Positions 1 through 8,695 of a stretch of DNA of 64,000 nt are shown here, piece by piece. The DNA is from Flagellimonas aurea (GTDB lineage Bacteria > Bacteroidota > Bacteroidia > Flavobacteriales > Flavobacteriaceae): positions 62,001-126,000 of the forward strand of contig NZ_JAFLNL010000004.1 of NCBI RefSeq assembly GCF_017313785.1, read 5' to 3'. How positions within the stretch are numbered: the stretch's first letter is position 1; the number at the start of each line of letters is the position of its first letter. The position numbers and the translations under genes were made by a program. The notes below the pieces were generated by a model that was given only the letters and a program-made list of their open reading frames with translations, ran no database searches and was not told where the DNA came from.

Positions 1-2
1 TT

Positions 3-296
3 GCAAAAGTGTTGAACATCAACAACCAAATCTCTGAGAACCTCTATATTTTTGATTCACACGAAGTAGTGTGGGAAGACATGGAACTGGATCGACTGGA
101 CAAGGGCCTAAAACAAATCTTTGACCTCAAGGAAAGGTACCGCAATATAAAGGAGCAGGGTATTGTGATCAAAGAGAACCTAAGTCTGTTCATGAATATT
201 ATGGATCACAGGGAAAGCAGCAGACTGGAATGGATCATTATTATTTTGATCTTGGTTGAGGTGGTTGACCTGTTTATAATGAGATTAATCAGTTAA
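3..296 (+). CDS. RMD1 family (DUF155) protein, C-terminal part
   Basis: The reading frame is open to the left window edge, so this is the 3' end of a gene that starts outside. The visible 98 residues form a charged helical stretch followed by a hydrophobic segment after RLEWIIIILILVEVVDLF. This charged helix plus an LEW-led membrane anchor at the very C-terminus is the usual ending of DUF155/RMD1 proteins, whose bacterial function is not established. The stop lies 13 bases before the RimK-like gene, so the two are probably co-transcribed. The assignment rests only on the C-terminal pattern, because the conserved central domain is not in the window. Confidence 0.6.
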   Translation, partial: AKVLNINNQISENLYIFDSHEVVWEDMELDRLDKGLKQIFDLKERYRNIKEQGIVIKENLSLFMNIMDHRESSRLEWIIIILILVEVVDLFIMRLIS

Positions 297-309
297 ATAA
301 ATAGTTGTT

Positions 310-1680
310 TTGGACGATTTAAAAATATTGGGTAGCGAAGAATGGTGCCGTTTTGATGATTTAGGAATTCCTGCCATAAAGGCAAGAGTGGATTCCGGTG
401 CAAAAACATCATCGATTCAAGCCAGTAAAATCAAGGTTTTCAACAAAGGATTGGAAGAATGGGTCCGGTTCGAGGTGAATCCCGTTCAAGACAATAGAAG
501 CATATCAATATTATGTCAGGCCAAATTAGTGGATGTCCGTAATGTAAAGAGTTCTCAGGGCATTGCGGAAGAACGTCCCGTAATAAGGACGTCGGTCACT
601 ATTGCCGGAAAGAGTTATGAAATAGACTTGACCTTGGCCAATAGGGATACCATGGAGTACCGTATGTTGCTGGGCCGCGAGGCTATGAACGACAGATTTT
701 TGGTGAATCCTTCCCAAAGCTTTATTCAAGGGGATATTACTGAGGAACAACTCGAACAAAAATATAAGCCCTATACCACCGAAAAAAAAGGGTTAAGGAT
801 AGGTCTTTTAGCTAGCAACCCAAACCTTTACAGTAATAAAAGAATCATTGAAGCGGGCGAGATGCGCGGGCATAAAGTGGTTTTTTTGAATGTGGAGCAC
901 GTATATATGAAATTGGATGCTTCCACACCTGAAATCAGATATCGAGGTGGAAACATTCTGGATAAGTTCGATGCTGTTATTCCAAGAATAAAACCAGCGG
1001 TTACCTTTTACGGTTGCGCTTTGTTACGGCAGTTCGATACCCTCGGGGTTTATTGCTTAAACACGGCCGATTCTATAGGTAGGTCAAGGGACAAGCTTTT
1101 TGCATCCCAATTGTTTTCCAAAAACGATATTCACATACCCACAACAGGTTTTGCCAAATCACCAATGGATACCAAAGACCTTATTCGTATGGTCAGCGGT
1201 GCCCCATTGATCATTAAATTATTGGAGAGCACTCAGGGCAAGGGCGTTGTGTTGGCCGAAACCAATAAGGCCGCCGAGAGTGTGATCAATGCCTTTAAAA
1301 GTGTACAGACCAATATCTTGGTTCAAGAATTTATTAAAGAAGCCAACGGGCATGACATTCGTTGTTTTGTAGTCAATGGCAAAGTTGTGGCCTCCATGCA
1401 ACGTACAGCGCAAAAAGGAGAGTTTAGGGCCAATATTCACCAAGGTGGTGCGGCATCTAAGGTCAAAATAACCCCAGAAGAACGAAAATTGGCCATAAAA
1501 TCTGCAAAAGTATTCAATTTAGATGTTGCAGGTGTTGACTTGATTAGGTCTAACAAAGGACCTCTCCTTTTGGAGGTGAATTCATCACCTGGATTGGAAG
1601 GTATCGAAAATACCACAGGAAAGGACATTGCCAATGTAATGATCGAAACCATCGAGAGAAAGTTAAAATATAAGCACTAA
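310..1680 (+). CDS. rimK: RimB-RimK fusion: zinc-protease-like domain plus ATP-grasp glutamate ligase
   Basis: The 456-residue protein has two parts. Residues 1-150 match the RimB / ATP-dependent zinc protease family ([11 protein letters not shown] near residue 27, LLGREAM near 120). Residues 160-450 are a RimK-type ATP-grasp ligase, with [26 protein letters not shown] and [13 protein letters not shown] at the lysine, metal and nucleotide positions. RimK adds glutamates to the C-terminus of ribosomal protein S6, and RimB homologues trim or modulate that activity. The substrate here is inferred. An in-frame stop at 298-300 leaves TTG at 310 as the first usable start. It follows the RMD1-family gene closely. 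Confidence 0.85.
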   Translation: MDDLKILGSEEWCRFDDLGIPAIKARVDSGAKTSSIQASKIKVFNKGLEEWVRFEVNPVQDNRSISILCQAKLVDVRNVKSSQGIAEERPVIRTSVTIAGKSYEIDLTLANRDTMEYRMLLGREAMNDRFLVNPSQSFIQGDITEEQLEQKYKPYTTEKKGLRIGLLASNPNLYSNKRIIEAGEMRGHKVVFLNVEHVYMKLDASTPEIRYRGGNILDKFDAVIPRIKPAVTFYGCALLRQFDTLGVYCLNTADSIGRSRDKLFASQLFSKNDIHIPTTGFAKSPMDTKDLIRMVSGAPLIIKLLESTQGKGVVLAETNKAAESVINAFKSVQTNILVQEFIKEANGHDIRCFVVNGKVVASMQRTAQKGEFRANIHQGGAASKVKITPEERKLAIKSAKVFNLDVAGVDLIRSNKGPLLLEVNSSPGLEGIENTTGKDIANVMIETIERKLKYKH

Positions 1681-1778
1681 ATAGCTTGAACAATTCAATT
1701 TGTTGAAAATCAATAGACTGCTATTTTTGTAAATAACTTCCTACGCAGACCTCCAAAATCTCAAATATAAATTGAAAA

Positions 1779-1804
1779 GGGCCATTCGTTAAATCAAATG
1801 GCCC
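1779..1804. other. Hairpin after the rimK-like gene
   Basis: GGGCCATT (1779-1786) and AATGGCCC (1797-1804) form a perfect 8-bp stem with a 10-base loop. No T-run follows, so it is a weak terminator candidate. CCATTCGTTAA occurs twice here (1782-1792 and 1803-1813). Confidence 0.4.
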
Positions 1805-1858
1805 ATTCGTTAATTGTACCCCTAACAAATCATATTACCGTTGTATGTTTGTCCCAGT

Positions 1859-2086
1859 TAACGCAAAGCTTTAAAGCTTACGTTCAAACCTTAAATAGGA
1901 TGGGGTGATTATGGGGTACTTTGTGTTCTTAACCCAATATCTTATTTGTAAAAAGGTTTACGTTGCTCCAAGGGGTTTTTGAGGTTGAGCCCCTTGGTTG
2001 TGACGGTTTTCTAAAAGATCAAATGTTATGTTCCCATAAATTTGACCTACTTTTTCGGAAAAGAGCCGTTTTTTACGGCTCTTTTT
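1859..2086 (+). ncRNA. Candidate structured non-coding RNA
   Basis: This is the only long gene-free stretch (1681-2229). It holds an inverted repeat around AAGCTTTAAAGCTT (1866-1879, flanked by AACG and CGTT). A second hairpin has CCAAGGGG (1967-1974) pairing with CCCCTTGG (1989-1996), extended outward by CGTTGC (1960-1965) with GTGACG (1999-2004). An intrinsic terminator at 2058-2086 ends it, with no convincing reading frame before. TATGTTTG at 1844-1851 fits the flavobacterial -7 box and would start a transcript of about 230 bases, but no TTG lies at the right distance upstream. I recognise no Rfam family; 6S-like RNA or a long trxB leader are possible. Confidence 0.35.
2058..2086 (+). terminator. 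Intrinsic terminator
   Basis: AGAGCCGT (2061-2068) pairs with ACGGCTCT (2074-2081) and is followed by a T-run. It closes the gene-free region upstream of trxB. Confidence 0.8.
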
Positions 2087-2229
2087 TATTTGGACGAACC
2101 CGAAATGATAAGCTCCTAATTTCTCATTCACAATTGTTCACATCTTTTTAGGAAACACAGAAAATCAAGGGTGTAAGTTTTTGTACAAAAAACCTACTTT
2201 TGTAATGTAACATTTCAGGAAGAAGATAT

Positions 2230-3198
2230 ATGTCAGAACAAGTGGAAAGAATCAAAACATTGATCATTGGATCAGGACCAGCAGGATATACTGCAGCCAT
2301 TTATGCTGCAAGGGCGGATTTAAAACCGGTAATGTATACAGGATTGGAGCCAGGTGGGCAATTGACCACAACAACTGAAGTGGATAACTTTCCCGGATAT
2401 CCAGAAGGGATTGATGGGCCTACCATGATGATGCAATTACAACAGCAGGCCGAACGTTTCGGTACCGAGGTAAGAATCGGGATGGTAACTGCGGTTGAAT
2501 TAAGTGATGAAGTAGGGGGAATCCATAAAATTACGGTGGACGATTCTACGAAGCTCGAAGCGGAAACTGTAATCATCTCAACAGGTGCATCCGCAAAATA
2601 TTTGAATTTACCTAGCGAGCAACGCTTGCGAGGTGGAGGTGTATCTGCTTGTGCGGTGTGTGATGGCTTTTTCTATAAAGGTCAAGAAGTGGCCATTGTC
2701 GGAGCAGGTGATACAGCTGCGGAAGAAGCATCTTATTTGGCGAACATTTGTAGCAAGGTAACCATGTTGGTGCGCAAAGACCACATGAGAGCATCCAAAG
2801 CAATGCAGCATAGAGTAAACAGTATCGATAATATTGAAATCCGTTACAACACGGAAGTAGATGAGGTTCTTGGTGATCAAGTTGTGGAAGGACTACGAAT
2901 TGTAAACAATGAAACTGGAGAGAAAGAAGAAATCTCTATCACAGGATTGTTTATAGCAATAGGCCATAAACCCAATACCGATGTGTTTAAAGGACAGTTG
3001 GATATGGATGAAACTGGCTATATCATTACACATCCAAAATCCACTAAAACAAATAAGCCAGGTGTTTTTGCCAGTGGCGATGCACAGGACAAAATATACA
3101 GGCAAGCAGTTACAGCAGCCGGAACAGGCTGTATGGCCGCTTTGGATGCAGAGCGTTATTTGGCAGCTGTAGAGAGCAAAGAAGTGTTGGCCTCATAG
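2230..3198 (+). CDS. trxB: Thioredoxin-disulfide reductase
   Basis: The 322-residue FAD/NADPH enzyme reduces thioredoxin in the cytoplasm. Visible are the FAD-binding IIGSGPAGYTAAIYAARA at the N-terminus, the redox-active CAVC at residues 141-144, the NADPH-binding GAGDTAAEEA near 160, and the C-terminal GVFASGDAQDKIYRQA motif that closes the FAD site. The length is normal for low-molecular-weight TrxB. TACTTTTG at 2195-2202 fits a -7 promoter box 27 bases before the ATG. The gene appears monocistronic, lying between two clear terminators. Confidence 0.96.
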   Translation: MSEQVERIKTLIIGSGPAGYTAAIYAARADLKPVMYTGLEPGGQLTTTTEVDNFPGYPEGIDGPTMMMQLQQQAERFGTEVRIGMVTAVELSDEVGGIHKITVDDSTKLEAETVIISTGASAKYLNLPSEQRLRGGGVSACAVCDGFFYKGQEVAIVGAGDTAAEEASYLANICSKVTMLVRKDHMRASKAMQHRVNSIDNIEIRYNTEVDEVLGDQVVEGLRIVNNETGEKEEISITGLFIAIGHKPNTDVFKGQLDMDETGYIITHPKSTKTNKPGVFASGDAQDKIYRQAVTAAGTGCMAALDAERYLAAVESKEVLAS

Positions 3199-3228
3199 CA
3201 AGCTGATTATATTAAAATACTGGATATG

Positions 3229-3260
3229 AAAAAAGGCACTGAAATTTCAGTGCCTTTTTT
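3229..3260. terminator. Bidirectional terminator between trxB and the lipocalin-like gene
   Basis: A GGCACTGAAATTTCAGTGCC hairpin is flanked by A-tracts and T-tracts on both sides, so it can serve trxB and the convergent gene. Confidence 0.85.
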
Positions 3261-3275
3261 CATGATTGTCATTGT

Positions 3276-3719
3276 TTAATCAATCCGCTTGTAATTTTCT
3301 GAAAATGTTCTGTTTCCGTCAGAATCAACAGTGATTTGGCTGAAGGTATCTTCCTTGAGGATAAGTTCGAAAGTGAAGTTTCGCATGGTGTCCAAAGCTT
3401 TCATCATATCATCGTCACCATATTCTATCACTTCGATTAAGGAGTTATCCGTAACCCTGTATGAGCCATAGCCAAATCTTCCATTGGGGTCATCTGGGAC
3501 GTATCGGGTCCACATGATTTTTTCTTTGGAGTACATCTTAACCTGTCTGTATCCATCCGATTTTTCTATGGTATCTATAACGTTTTCCCCGTCATAGTTG
3601 TAAAAACTTTGAAGCTCCCATGTTCCTTCAATAGTTGGGTTCTTTGGTTCATGTTTCGTGAAACTTCCTGCTATCACGAAAACGAAAACAAGAGTGAAAA
3701 GTAAAACTAGTTTTTTCAT
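3276..3719 (-). CDS. Secreted lipocalin-like hypothetical protein
   Basis: The 147-residue protein starts with a signal peptide (MKKLVLLFTLVFVFVIAGS). The mature part begins with a GTWELQSF motif of the lipocalin-like / DUF4488-type folds of Bacteroidota and continues with alternating strands. I see no catalytic residues. These proteins are periplasmic or surface associated and of unknown role. It converges on trxB with a shared terminator and is divergent from the SusC gene. Confidence 0.6.
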   Translation of the reverse strand: MKKLVLLFTLVFVFVIAGSFTKHEPKNPTIEGTWELQSFYNYDGENVIDTIEKSDGYRQVKMYSKEKIMWTRYVPDDPNGRFGYGSYRVTDNSLIEVIEYGDDDMMKALDTMRNFTFELILKEDTFSQITVDSDGNRTFSENYKRID

Positions 3720-3802
3720 AATGCCCTACTTTTGATGATTTATAATTATCTAAAAGATAGGGATAATTTTTGATAAAATTAATTTTTAAGATGCTAAATT
3801 TT

Positions 3803-3819
3803 AACATTTTGATAATGTT
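3803..3819. promoter_or_regulatory. Small inverted repeat, similar in half-site to the susC operator candidate
   Basis: AACATT and AATGTT are separated by five bases. The arms resemble the inner part of the larger palindrome at 3934-3965, so it may be a second, weaker binding site in the same intergenic region. Confidence 0.3.
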
Positions 3820-3933
3820 TGAAATAAATCTATTAAGATTTAGAAACTAAAGAAAGGTTTGTTGCATGATAGATATTTAGAAAATAGGGCTACTATTTGA
3901 AGATACTTGATTCAAAGGCCTAAAATTATTAAT

Positions 3934-3965
3934 AATCAAACATTTCTATGTTAAAATGTTTGATT
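3934..3965. promoter_or_regulatory. Candidate operator upstream of susC: perfect 12-bp inverted repeat
   Basis: AATCAAACATTT (3934-3945) and AAATGTTTGATT (3954-3965) are perfect inverted copies separated by eight bases, 50 bases before the susC start. The right arm contains AATGTTTG, which resembles the -7 box, so a bound protein would block transcription initiation. No T-run follows, so a terminator is unlikely. Confidence 0.55.
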
Positions 3966-4015
3966 TGTAAAAAAAATTAACCACTTTTCGCCCTTATTCA
4001 CTTAAACCTAACCTA

Positions 4016-7000
4016 ATGAAAAGCATGTTTTTAACATTTGCTGCAATGTTCTCATGCATTGTCGCATTTGGTCAGACCATTACAGGTACCGTGTCCGATG
4101 TATCGGGTACGCCATTGCCCGGGGTGACCATAGTGGTTAGTGGCACGAACATAGGTGCAACTACCGATTTTGATGGAAATTATTCCATAAATGCCTCTAG
4201 TGGGCAAGTACTACGATTTTCCTATATAGGAATGAAGCTAAAAGATGTTACTGTAGGTTCCGAAACCACAGTCGACGTTGTTTTGGAAGAAGATTCAACA
4301 CAACTGGACGAAGTTGTGGTTACTGCCTTTGGTATTGAACGGAAGGAAAAATCTTTAGGGTACTCCGTTACTAAGGTTGAAACAGAAAATCTTAATCTAG
4401 CAGGGCAAGCAAACCCAATTGAAAGTTTGCAGGGTCGTGTGGCCGGTGTTCAGATCAACCGATCATCAGGGACTTCTGGTGGAGGAGTCGATATTTTGAT
4501 CAGGGGCATCACTTCCATCGACCCTTCGAGGAGCAATCAACCCTTGATCATTGTTGATGGGCTTGCTATGAACAACGATACATTTTCGGGAGAAGTTAGA
4601 CCAAGTTCGGGTTCCAATTCGCCCAGTAGTAGCGAACAATTTGCCTTCTCAAATAGGGCGGGCGACTTAAACCCTGAGGACATTGAGAGTTTTAACGTAT
4701 TGAAGGGGGCAGCCGCAACGGCGCTCTACGGTGTTAGGGCTGCCAATGGTGCAATCATCATAACGACTAAAAAAGGGAAGAGTGGAAAGGCCAAAATCAA
4801 TGTTACGGCTTCCACTACCTTCAGGGAAGTAAAAACTACGCCATCTCTACAGACCAAATATAGGGAAGGCTTTAACGGAGCTCCAAGAACACTTTATACT
4901 CCGGAGACGGATACTGGATTTACCCGATTGGGCGGAACCTCATTCTATTCTTGGGGTCCAGAGTATGCTGTTGATTCCTTTGAAGTGGATGGAGAAACCA
5001 TTGATTTGACAGATGACCGGTTCTATAGTCCATATGATATTTTTAGGACAGGCTTTAATTCACAGATCAATATGAACATCAGTGGTGCAAACGAGCGTTT
5101 GAACTATTTCTTCTCTATGGGTAACAACAGCGAACAGGGTATTTTGCCTAATACGGATTACAAAAAGACCAACTTTAGATTAAATGCCGGTTACAAGGTA
5201 ACGGACAATTTTACAATAGATGCTTCCATTTCATTCACCAATTCTGGAGGAAGAAGGCCCAATGGTGGTGATAAATCCGTTATGAGTGCACTATCCTATT
5301 TTTCTGGTACCTTCCCCATCAATGATTATTTGAACCCTGATGGGAGCGAAAGGGATTATTCTTTTGGAATCATAGATAACCCGAGGTACCTCATGGAAAC
5401 CAGTAACTTGGAAGACGATGTAAACCGTTGGATTGGAAATGCAACTTTCAAATGGTCCCCAATGGATTGGTTGAACGTAACGTATGCCGCTCAGATTGAT
5501 AACTTTTCTGATGCAAGGAATCGTTACGTAGGGCCTGATTTGGATGGAGGTTCCCAAGTTGGCGGATTCATTTTGGAGCAGAACATCAACTATACAGGAT
5601 TGGAATCCAACCTTTTGGTAGCAATGAGCAAGGATTGGTCGGATGATTTCACCACAGACCTTACCTTGGGACAACAAATATCAGATTCAAAAAGAAGTTA
5701 TTTGGAAGCTAGGGGTGAAGGCCTGAATATAGCTGGAATCAATGAAATAGGAAATACCACTAACTATTTTATCAACAAAACGGTTTCCCAAGAACGCAAT
5801 GTTGGTGTCTTTGCAGAGTTTAAGGCGGGATATATGGACAAGTTGTTCTTGTCCGTAACAGGAAGAAATGATTGGGTATCTACTTTGCCTCAAAACGAAA
5901 GATCTTTCTTTTATCCTTCTGTAAGTTTGGCCTATGATGTATCAGATTTATTTGGGGACAGCGATACATTTACCTTCGGAAAGCTGAGGGCTTCATATGC
6001 AGAGGTTGGAAAAGGACCTCAATTTGGTAAGGCTCCTGCCCTGTATGTGGTCGACGGAGATTTTCCTTTTGGAGGAACCGGAGGATACAGAAGGGACACT
6101 TCTATTGGATATGAACTAAAGCCTGAACGCAATAAATCCACAGAGTTTGGTGCCGATTTAAGGTTTTTGAGCAATAGGATTAGATTGGATTACGCATATT
6201 ACACCACAAAAGTTGAAAACCAAATATTCGATGTAGGTGTAGCATATTCTTCAGGATACTCCGTGTTAACAAGAAATGCAGGTAACTTTAAGGTATTTGG
6301 ACATGAAGTTCTACTTAGTGGGGACGTCATCAAGAACAAAAATACCAGATGGGAACTAATCTTGAACTGGTCGACCAGTGAGGGTGAAGTCTTAGGGTTG
6401 CCCGAAGATATAGAATCGGTAATCTTTGCTGATTCAGGATTTGCAGGTGTGACTTCCGAAGTTAGGGAAGGTGATAAAATGGGTTCGCTGTACGGTTATA
6501 AATGGGTGTACGAAAATGGTGAGCGCTATATCGGGCCAGATGGGTATCCGGTAATAAATACAGATGAAAGAGTACTTGTGGGAAATGCATTTCCAGATTT
6601 TATTTCATCCATAGGAAGTAACCTAAACTGGAAGGGAATTGGCTTCAACTTTTTGTTGGAATGGAAGAAAGGCGGAGACCTTTATGATTCAGGGCTTAGA
6701 AACTCCATTCGTAATGGAAATCCTTTGAGTACTATACAGAGGGATGTGGATGTGGTTTTAGATGGAGTGATGGACGATGGTAACGGCGGGTTTGTTCCCA
6801 ATACAACAGAGGCCTTGATAGATCAAGACTATTATAGAAATTCAAATGTATACAATAGAGCTTCCGAGGTCTTGGTCCAAGATGCCTCTTGGGTCAAGTT
6901 AAGGAACGTATCCTTGTCTTATGATTTTGCAGGTCAGTTTGTGAAAGACCTGAGTTTGGATAAAGTAAGTGTTTCAGCAAGTGCCAACAATATTCTTATC

Positions 7001-7129
7001 TGGACACCTTTCGACGGATATGATCCAGAAGGAAATCAATACAGTGCTGGCAGCAATGTATATGGGTTCACAGGGTTGAGTATTCCTGTGTCCCAAAGTT
7101 ATTCATTAGGCTTAAACATAGCATTTTAA
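4016..7129 (+). CDS. SusC/RagA-type TonB-linked outer-membrane transporter
   Basis: The 1037-residue protein is an outer-membrane beta-barrel that imports oligomeric substrates with its SusD partner, powered by TonB. A signal peptide ends at AFGQ near residue 20. Residues 21-105 form a carboxypeptidase-regulatory-like domain (GTVSDVSGTPLPGVTIVV...), then a plug domain starting at LDEVVVTAFGIERKEKSLGY with ALYGVRAANGAIIITTKKGK, then the barrel. Length and order are typical of SusC. The SusD gene follows after 10 bases. No glycosidase is linked, so the substrate cannot be deduced from neighbours. Confidence 0.95.
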   Translation: MKSMFLTFAAMFSCIVAFGQTITGTVSDVSGTPLPGVTIVVSGTNIGATTDFDGNYSINASSGQVLRFSYIGMKLKDVTVGSETTVDVVLEEDSTQLDEVVVTAFGIERKEKSLGYSVTKVETENLNLAGQANPIESLQGRVAGVQINRSSGTSGGGVDILIRGITSIDPSRSNQPLIIVDGLAMNNDTFSGEVRPSSGSNSPSSSEQFAFSNRAGDLNPEDIESFNVLKGAAATALYGVRAANGAIIITTKKGKSGKAKINVTASTTFREVKTTPSLQTKYREGFNGAPRTLYTPETDTGFTRLGGTSFYSWGPEYAVDSFEVDGETIDLTDDRFYSPYDIFRTGFNSQINMNISGANERLNYFFSMGNNSEQGILPNTDYKKTNFRLNAGYKVTDNFTIDASISFTNSGGRRPNGGDKSVMSALSYFSGTFPINDYLNPDGSERDYSFGIIDNPRYLMETSNLEDDVNRWIGNATFKWSPMDWLNVTYAAQIDNFSDARNRYVGPDLDGGSQVGGFILEQNINYTGLESNLLVAMSKDWSDDFTTDLTLGQQISDSKRSYLEARGEGLNIAGINEIGNTTNYFINKTVSQERNVGVFAEFKAGYMDKLFLSVTGRNDWVSTLPQNERSFFYPSVSLAYDVSDLFGDSDTFTFGKLRASYAEVGKGPQFGKAPALYVVDGDFPFGGTGGYRRDTSIGYELKPERNKSTEFGADLRFLSNRIRLDYAYYTTKVENQIFDVGVAYSSGYSVLTRNAGNFKVFGHEVLLSGDVIKNKNTRWELILNWSTSEGEVLGLPEDIESVIFADSGFAGVTSEVREGDKMGSLYGYKWVYENGERYIGPDGYPVINTDERVLVGNAFPDFISSIGSNLNWKGIGFNFLLEWKKGGDLYDSGLRNSIRNGNPLSTIQRDVDVVLDGVMDDGNGGFVPNTTEALIDQDYYRNSNVYNRASEVLVQDASWVKLRNVSLSYDFAGQFVKDLSLDKVSVSASANNILIWTPFDGYDPEGNQYSAGSNVYGFTGLSIPVSQSYSLGLNIAF

Positions 7130-7139
7130 AAAAACAACT

Positions 7140-8621
7140 ATGAAAAAAATAAATATAACCAAACTGTTTCTAGTATGCTCCTTCGTGGGCTATATTGGAT
7201 GTAGTGACGAATACTTTGATGTGAATACCCCTTCCAATACAGCGGAAATAGAGCAGCTTGGAATGAAGGATTTAATAGCCCCGGTAATTCATAGCACTTT
7301 GGAAGGTCAAAGGTCGGCCGAACTTTCTTTTGGAAATTATGTACAATATTTTGTGAGCACCGGAGGCGGTGCCGCAGGACAGACTTCGGCCCTTGGACTA
7401 TGGGACCAGGTTTATTTGTACGTTTTGCCAAACCTTCAGGCTATCAAAGATAAGGCAGCAGAAAACAATGCAACACATTTTGATGCGGTAGCCGATATCT
7501 TGATTGCGGCCAACTTGGGCATAGCAACGGATACTTGGGACAATATTCCCTATTTTGAAGCCATACAGGGACCCGACAATAATTTTCCTTCTTTTGATAC
7601 ACAACAGGAAATATATGATGAAATATTTAATCTTTTGGATGGTGCCATTGCCAAATTGGAGGTCCCCGACACTTCAGTATTTGAATTGGGCTCTGAAGAT
7701 TTGATATATGGGGGAAATGTAGAGAAATGGTTACGTGCTGCATACTCCCTTAAGGCCCGCTATCAGTTACACTTGGTGAACAAAGGTTTAGTTGCACCTG
7801 CTGAGGTTTTGGCAAGTGTGGAAAACGGATTTACCTCTAATGAAGATAACTTTGCCATGTATTATAGTGATAGAAACATAAACCCATGGTATTCTGAAGA
7901 AGTATTAGCTAGAGAAACTGGGAATTTGAGCAAGGATATTGCAAGTCAGCTGGTAAGTTGCATGAACGGGGATTACTATCCATTTGAAAGTGGGGCATTG
8001 GAAATTGACCCTAGATTGCCATTATTTGCCCAGAATGGAGATGCAGACGAGTATAAGGGTTATGTGAGTGGAGGAGAAGGTGAGGCCCCAGATGGAACCG
8101 ATGCCAATACAGGCTTCAGAACGGACGGTTTTTACACAAGTGTTGATTCCCCATTGATCCTAATTAGTTATGCCGAAGTATTGTTTATTAAAGCAGAGGC
8201 TGAATTTTTGGCGAACGGTGGTAACGAAACCAGTACCGGTTCAACGACCGAAGCCTATACCGCATATATGGATGGGGTTGCCGCAAGTATGGAAATGTAC
8301 GATGTGGATGGAACCGATTATATGGCGGACGGAGTTGTGGATGTTGGTGAAGGAGCGCTTATGTTGCATCACATCATGAAGGAAAAATATATCCATAACT
8401 TTTTAAATCCAGAAACTTTCGTGGATTATAGGAGATATGACTTTTCAGATCAAGTTTTCACCGGACTGGAAATTAGAAAGGAAGCAGATGGTGTGGATAG
8501 TGAGTTTGCAGGCCAATGGTTTAGAAGAGCTATCTATCCAACCACTGAGTTGAATAGAAATGAAGCCAATGTCTTGGCCAACCAAAAAGAACCAGTAGTT
8601 CCGGTTTGGTGGGATGAATAA
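7140..8621 (+). CDS. SusD/RagB-like nutrient-binding outer-membrane lipoprotein
   Basis: The 493-residue protein is the surface lipoprotein lid of the SusC channel. The lipobox is GYIGCS near residue 21. The sequence, with an early YFDVNTPSNTA and the RWFRRAIYPTTELNRNEAN ending, fits the SusD-like_2 (PF12771) branch rather than the classic starch-binding SusD. Helical TPR-like segments occupy the middle (SLKARYQLHLVNKG, SYAEVLFIKAEAEFLANGG). It is in one operon with SusC and is followed by a terminator. Confidence 0.93.
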   Translation: MKKINITKLFLVCSFVGYIGCSDEYFDVNTPSNTAEIEQLGMKDLIAPVIHSTLEGQRSAELSFGNYVQYFVSTGGGAAGQTSALGLWDQVYLYVLPNLQAIKDKAAENNATHFDAVADILIAANLGIATDTWDNIPYFEAIQGPDNNFPSFDTQQEIYDEIFNLLDGAIAKLEVPDTSVFELGSEDLIYGGNVEKWLRAAYSLKARYQLHLVNKGLVAPAEVLASVENGFTSNEDNFAMYYSDRNINPWYSEEVLARETGNLSKDIASQLVSCMNGDYYPFESGALEIDPRLPLFAQNGDADEYKGYVSGGEGEAPDGTDANTGFRTDGFYTSVDSPLILISYAEVLFIKAEAEFLANGGNETSTGSTTEAYTAYMDGVAASMEMYDVDGTDYMADGVVDVGEGALMLHHIMKEKYIHNFLNPETFVDYRRYDFSDQVFTGLEIRKEADGVDSEFAGQWFRRAIYPTTELNRNEANVLANQKEPVVPVWWDE

Positions 8622-8645
8622 ATGAACATGTTTATCGTAAAAATT

Positions 8646-8673
8646 AAAGGCCATCCAATTTCGGATGGCCTTT
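8646..8673. terminator. Terminator after susD, shared with the NlpC/P60 gene
   Basis: AAAGGCCATCC and GGATGGCCTTT form an 11-bp stem between two convergent genes. A T-rich tract follows on the plus strand. Confidence 0.8.
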
Positions 8674-8695
8674 GTTTTTATAGGTTCACACAATA

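Noticed and set aside
1963-2151. 62-codon reading frame in the gene-free region before trxB
   Set aside because: It runs through two strong hairpins including a terminator, and its translation has no recognisable features.
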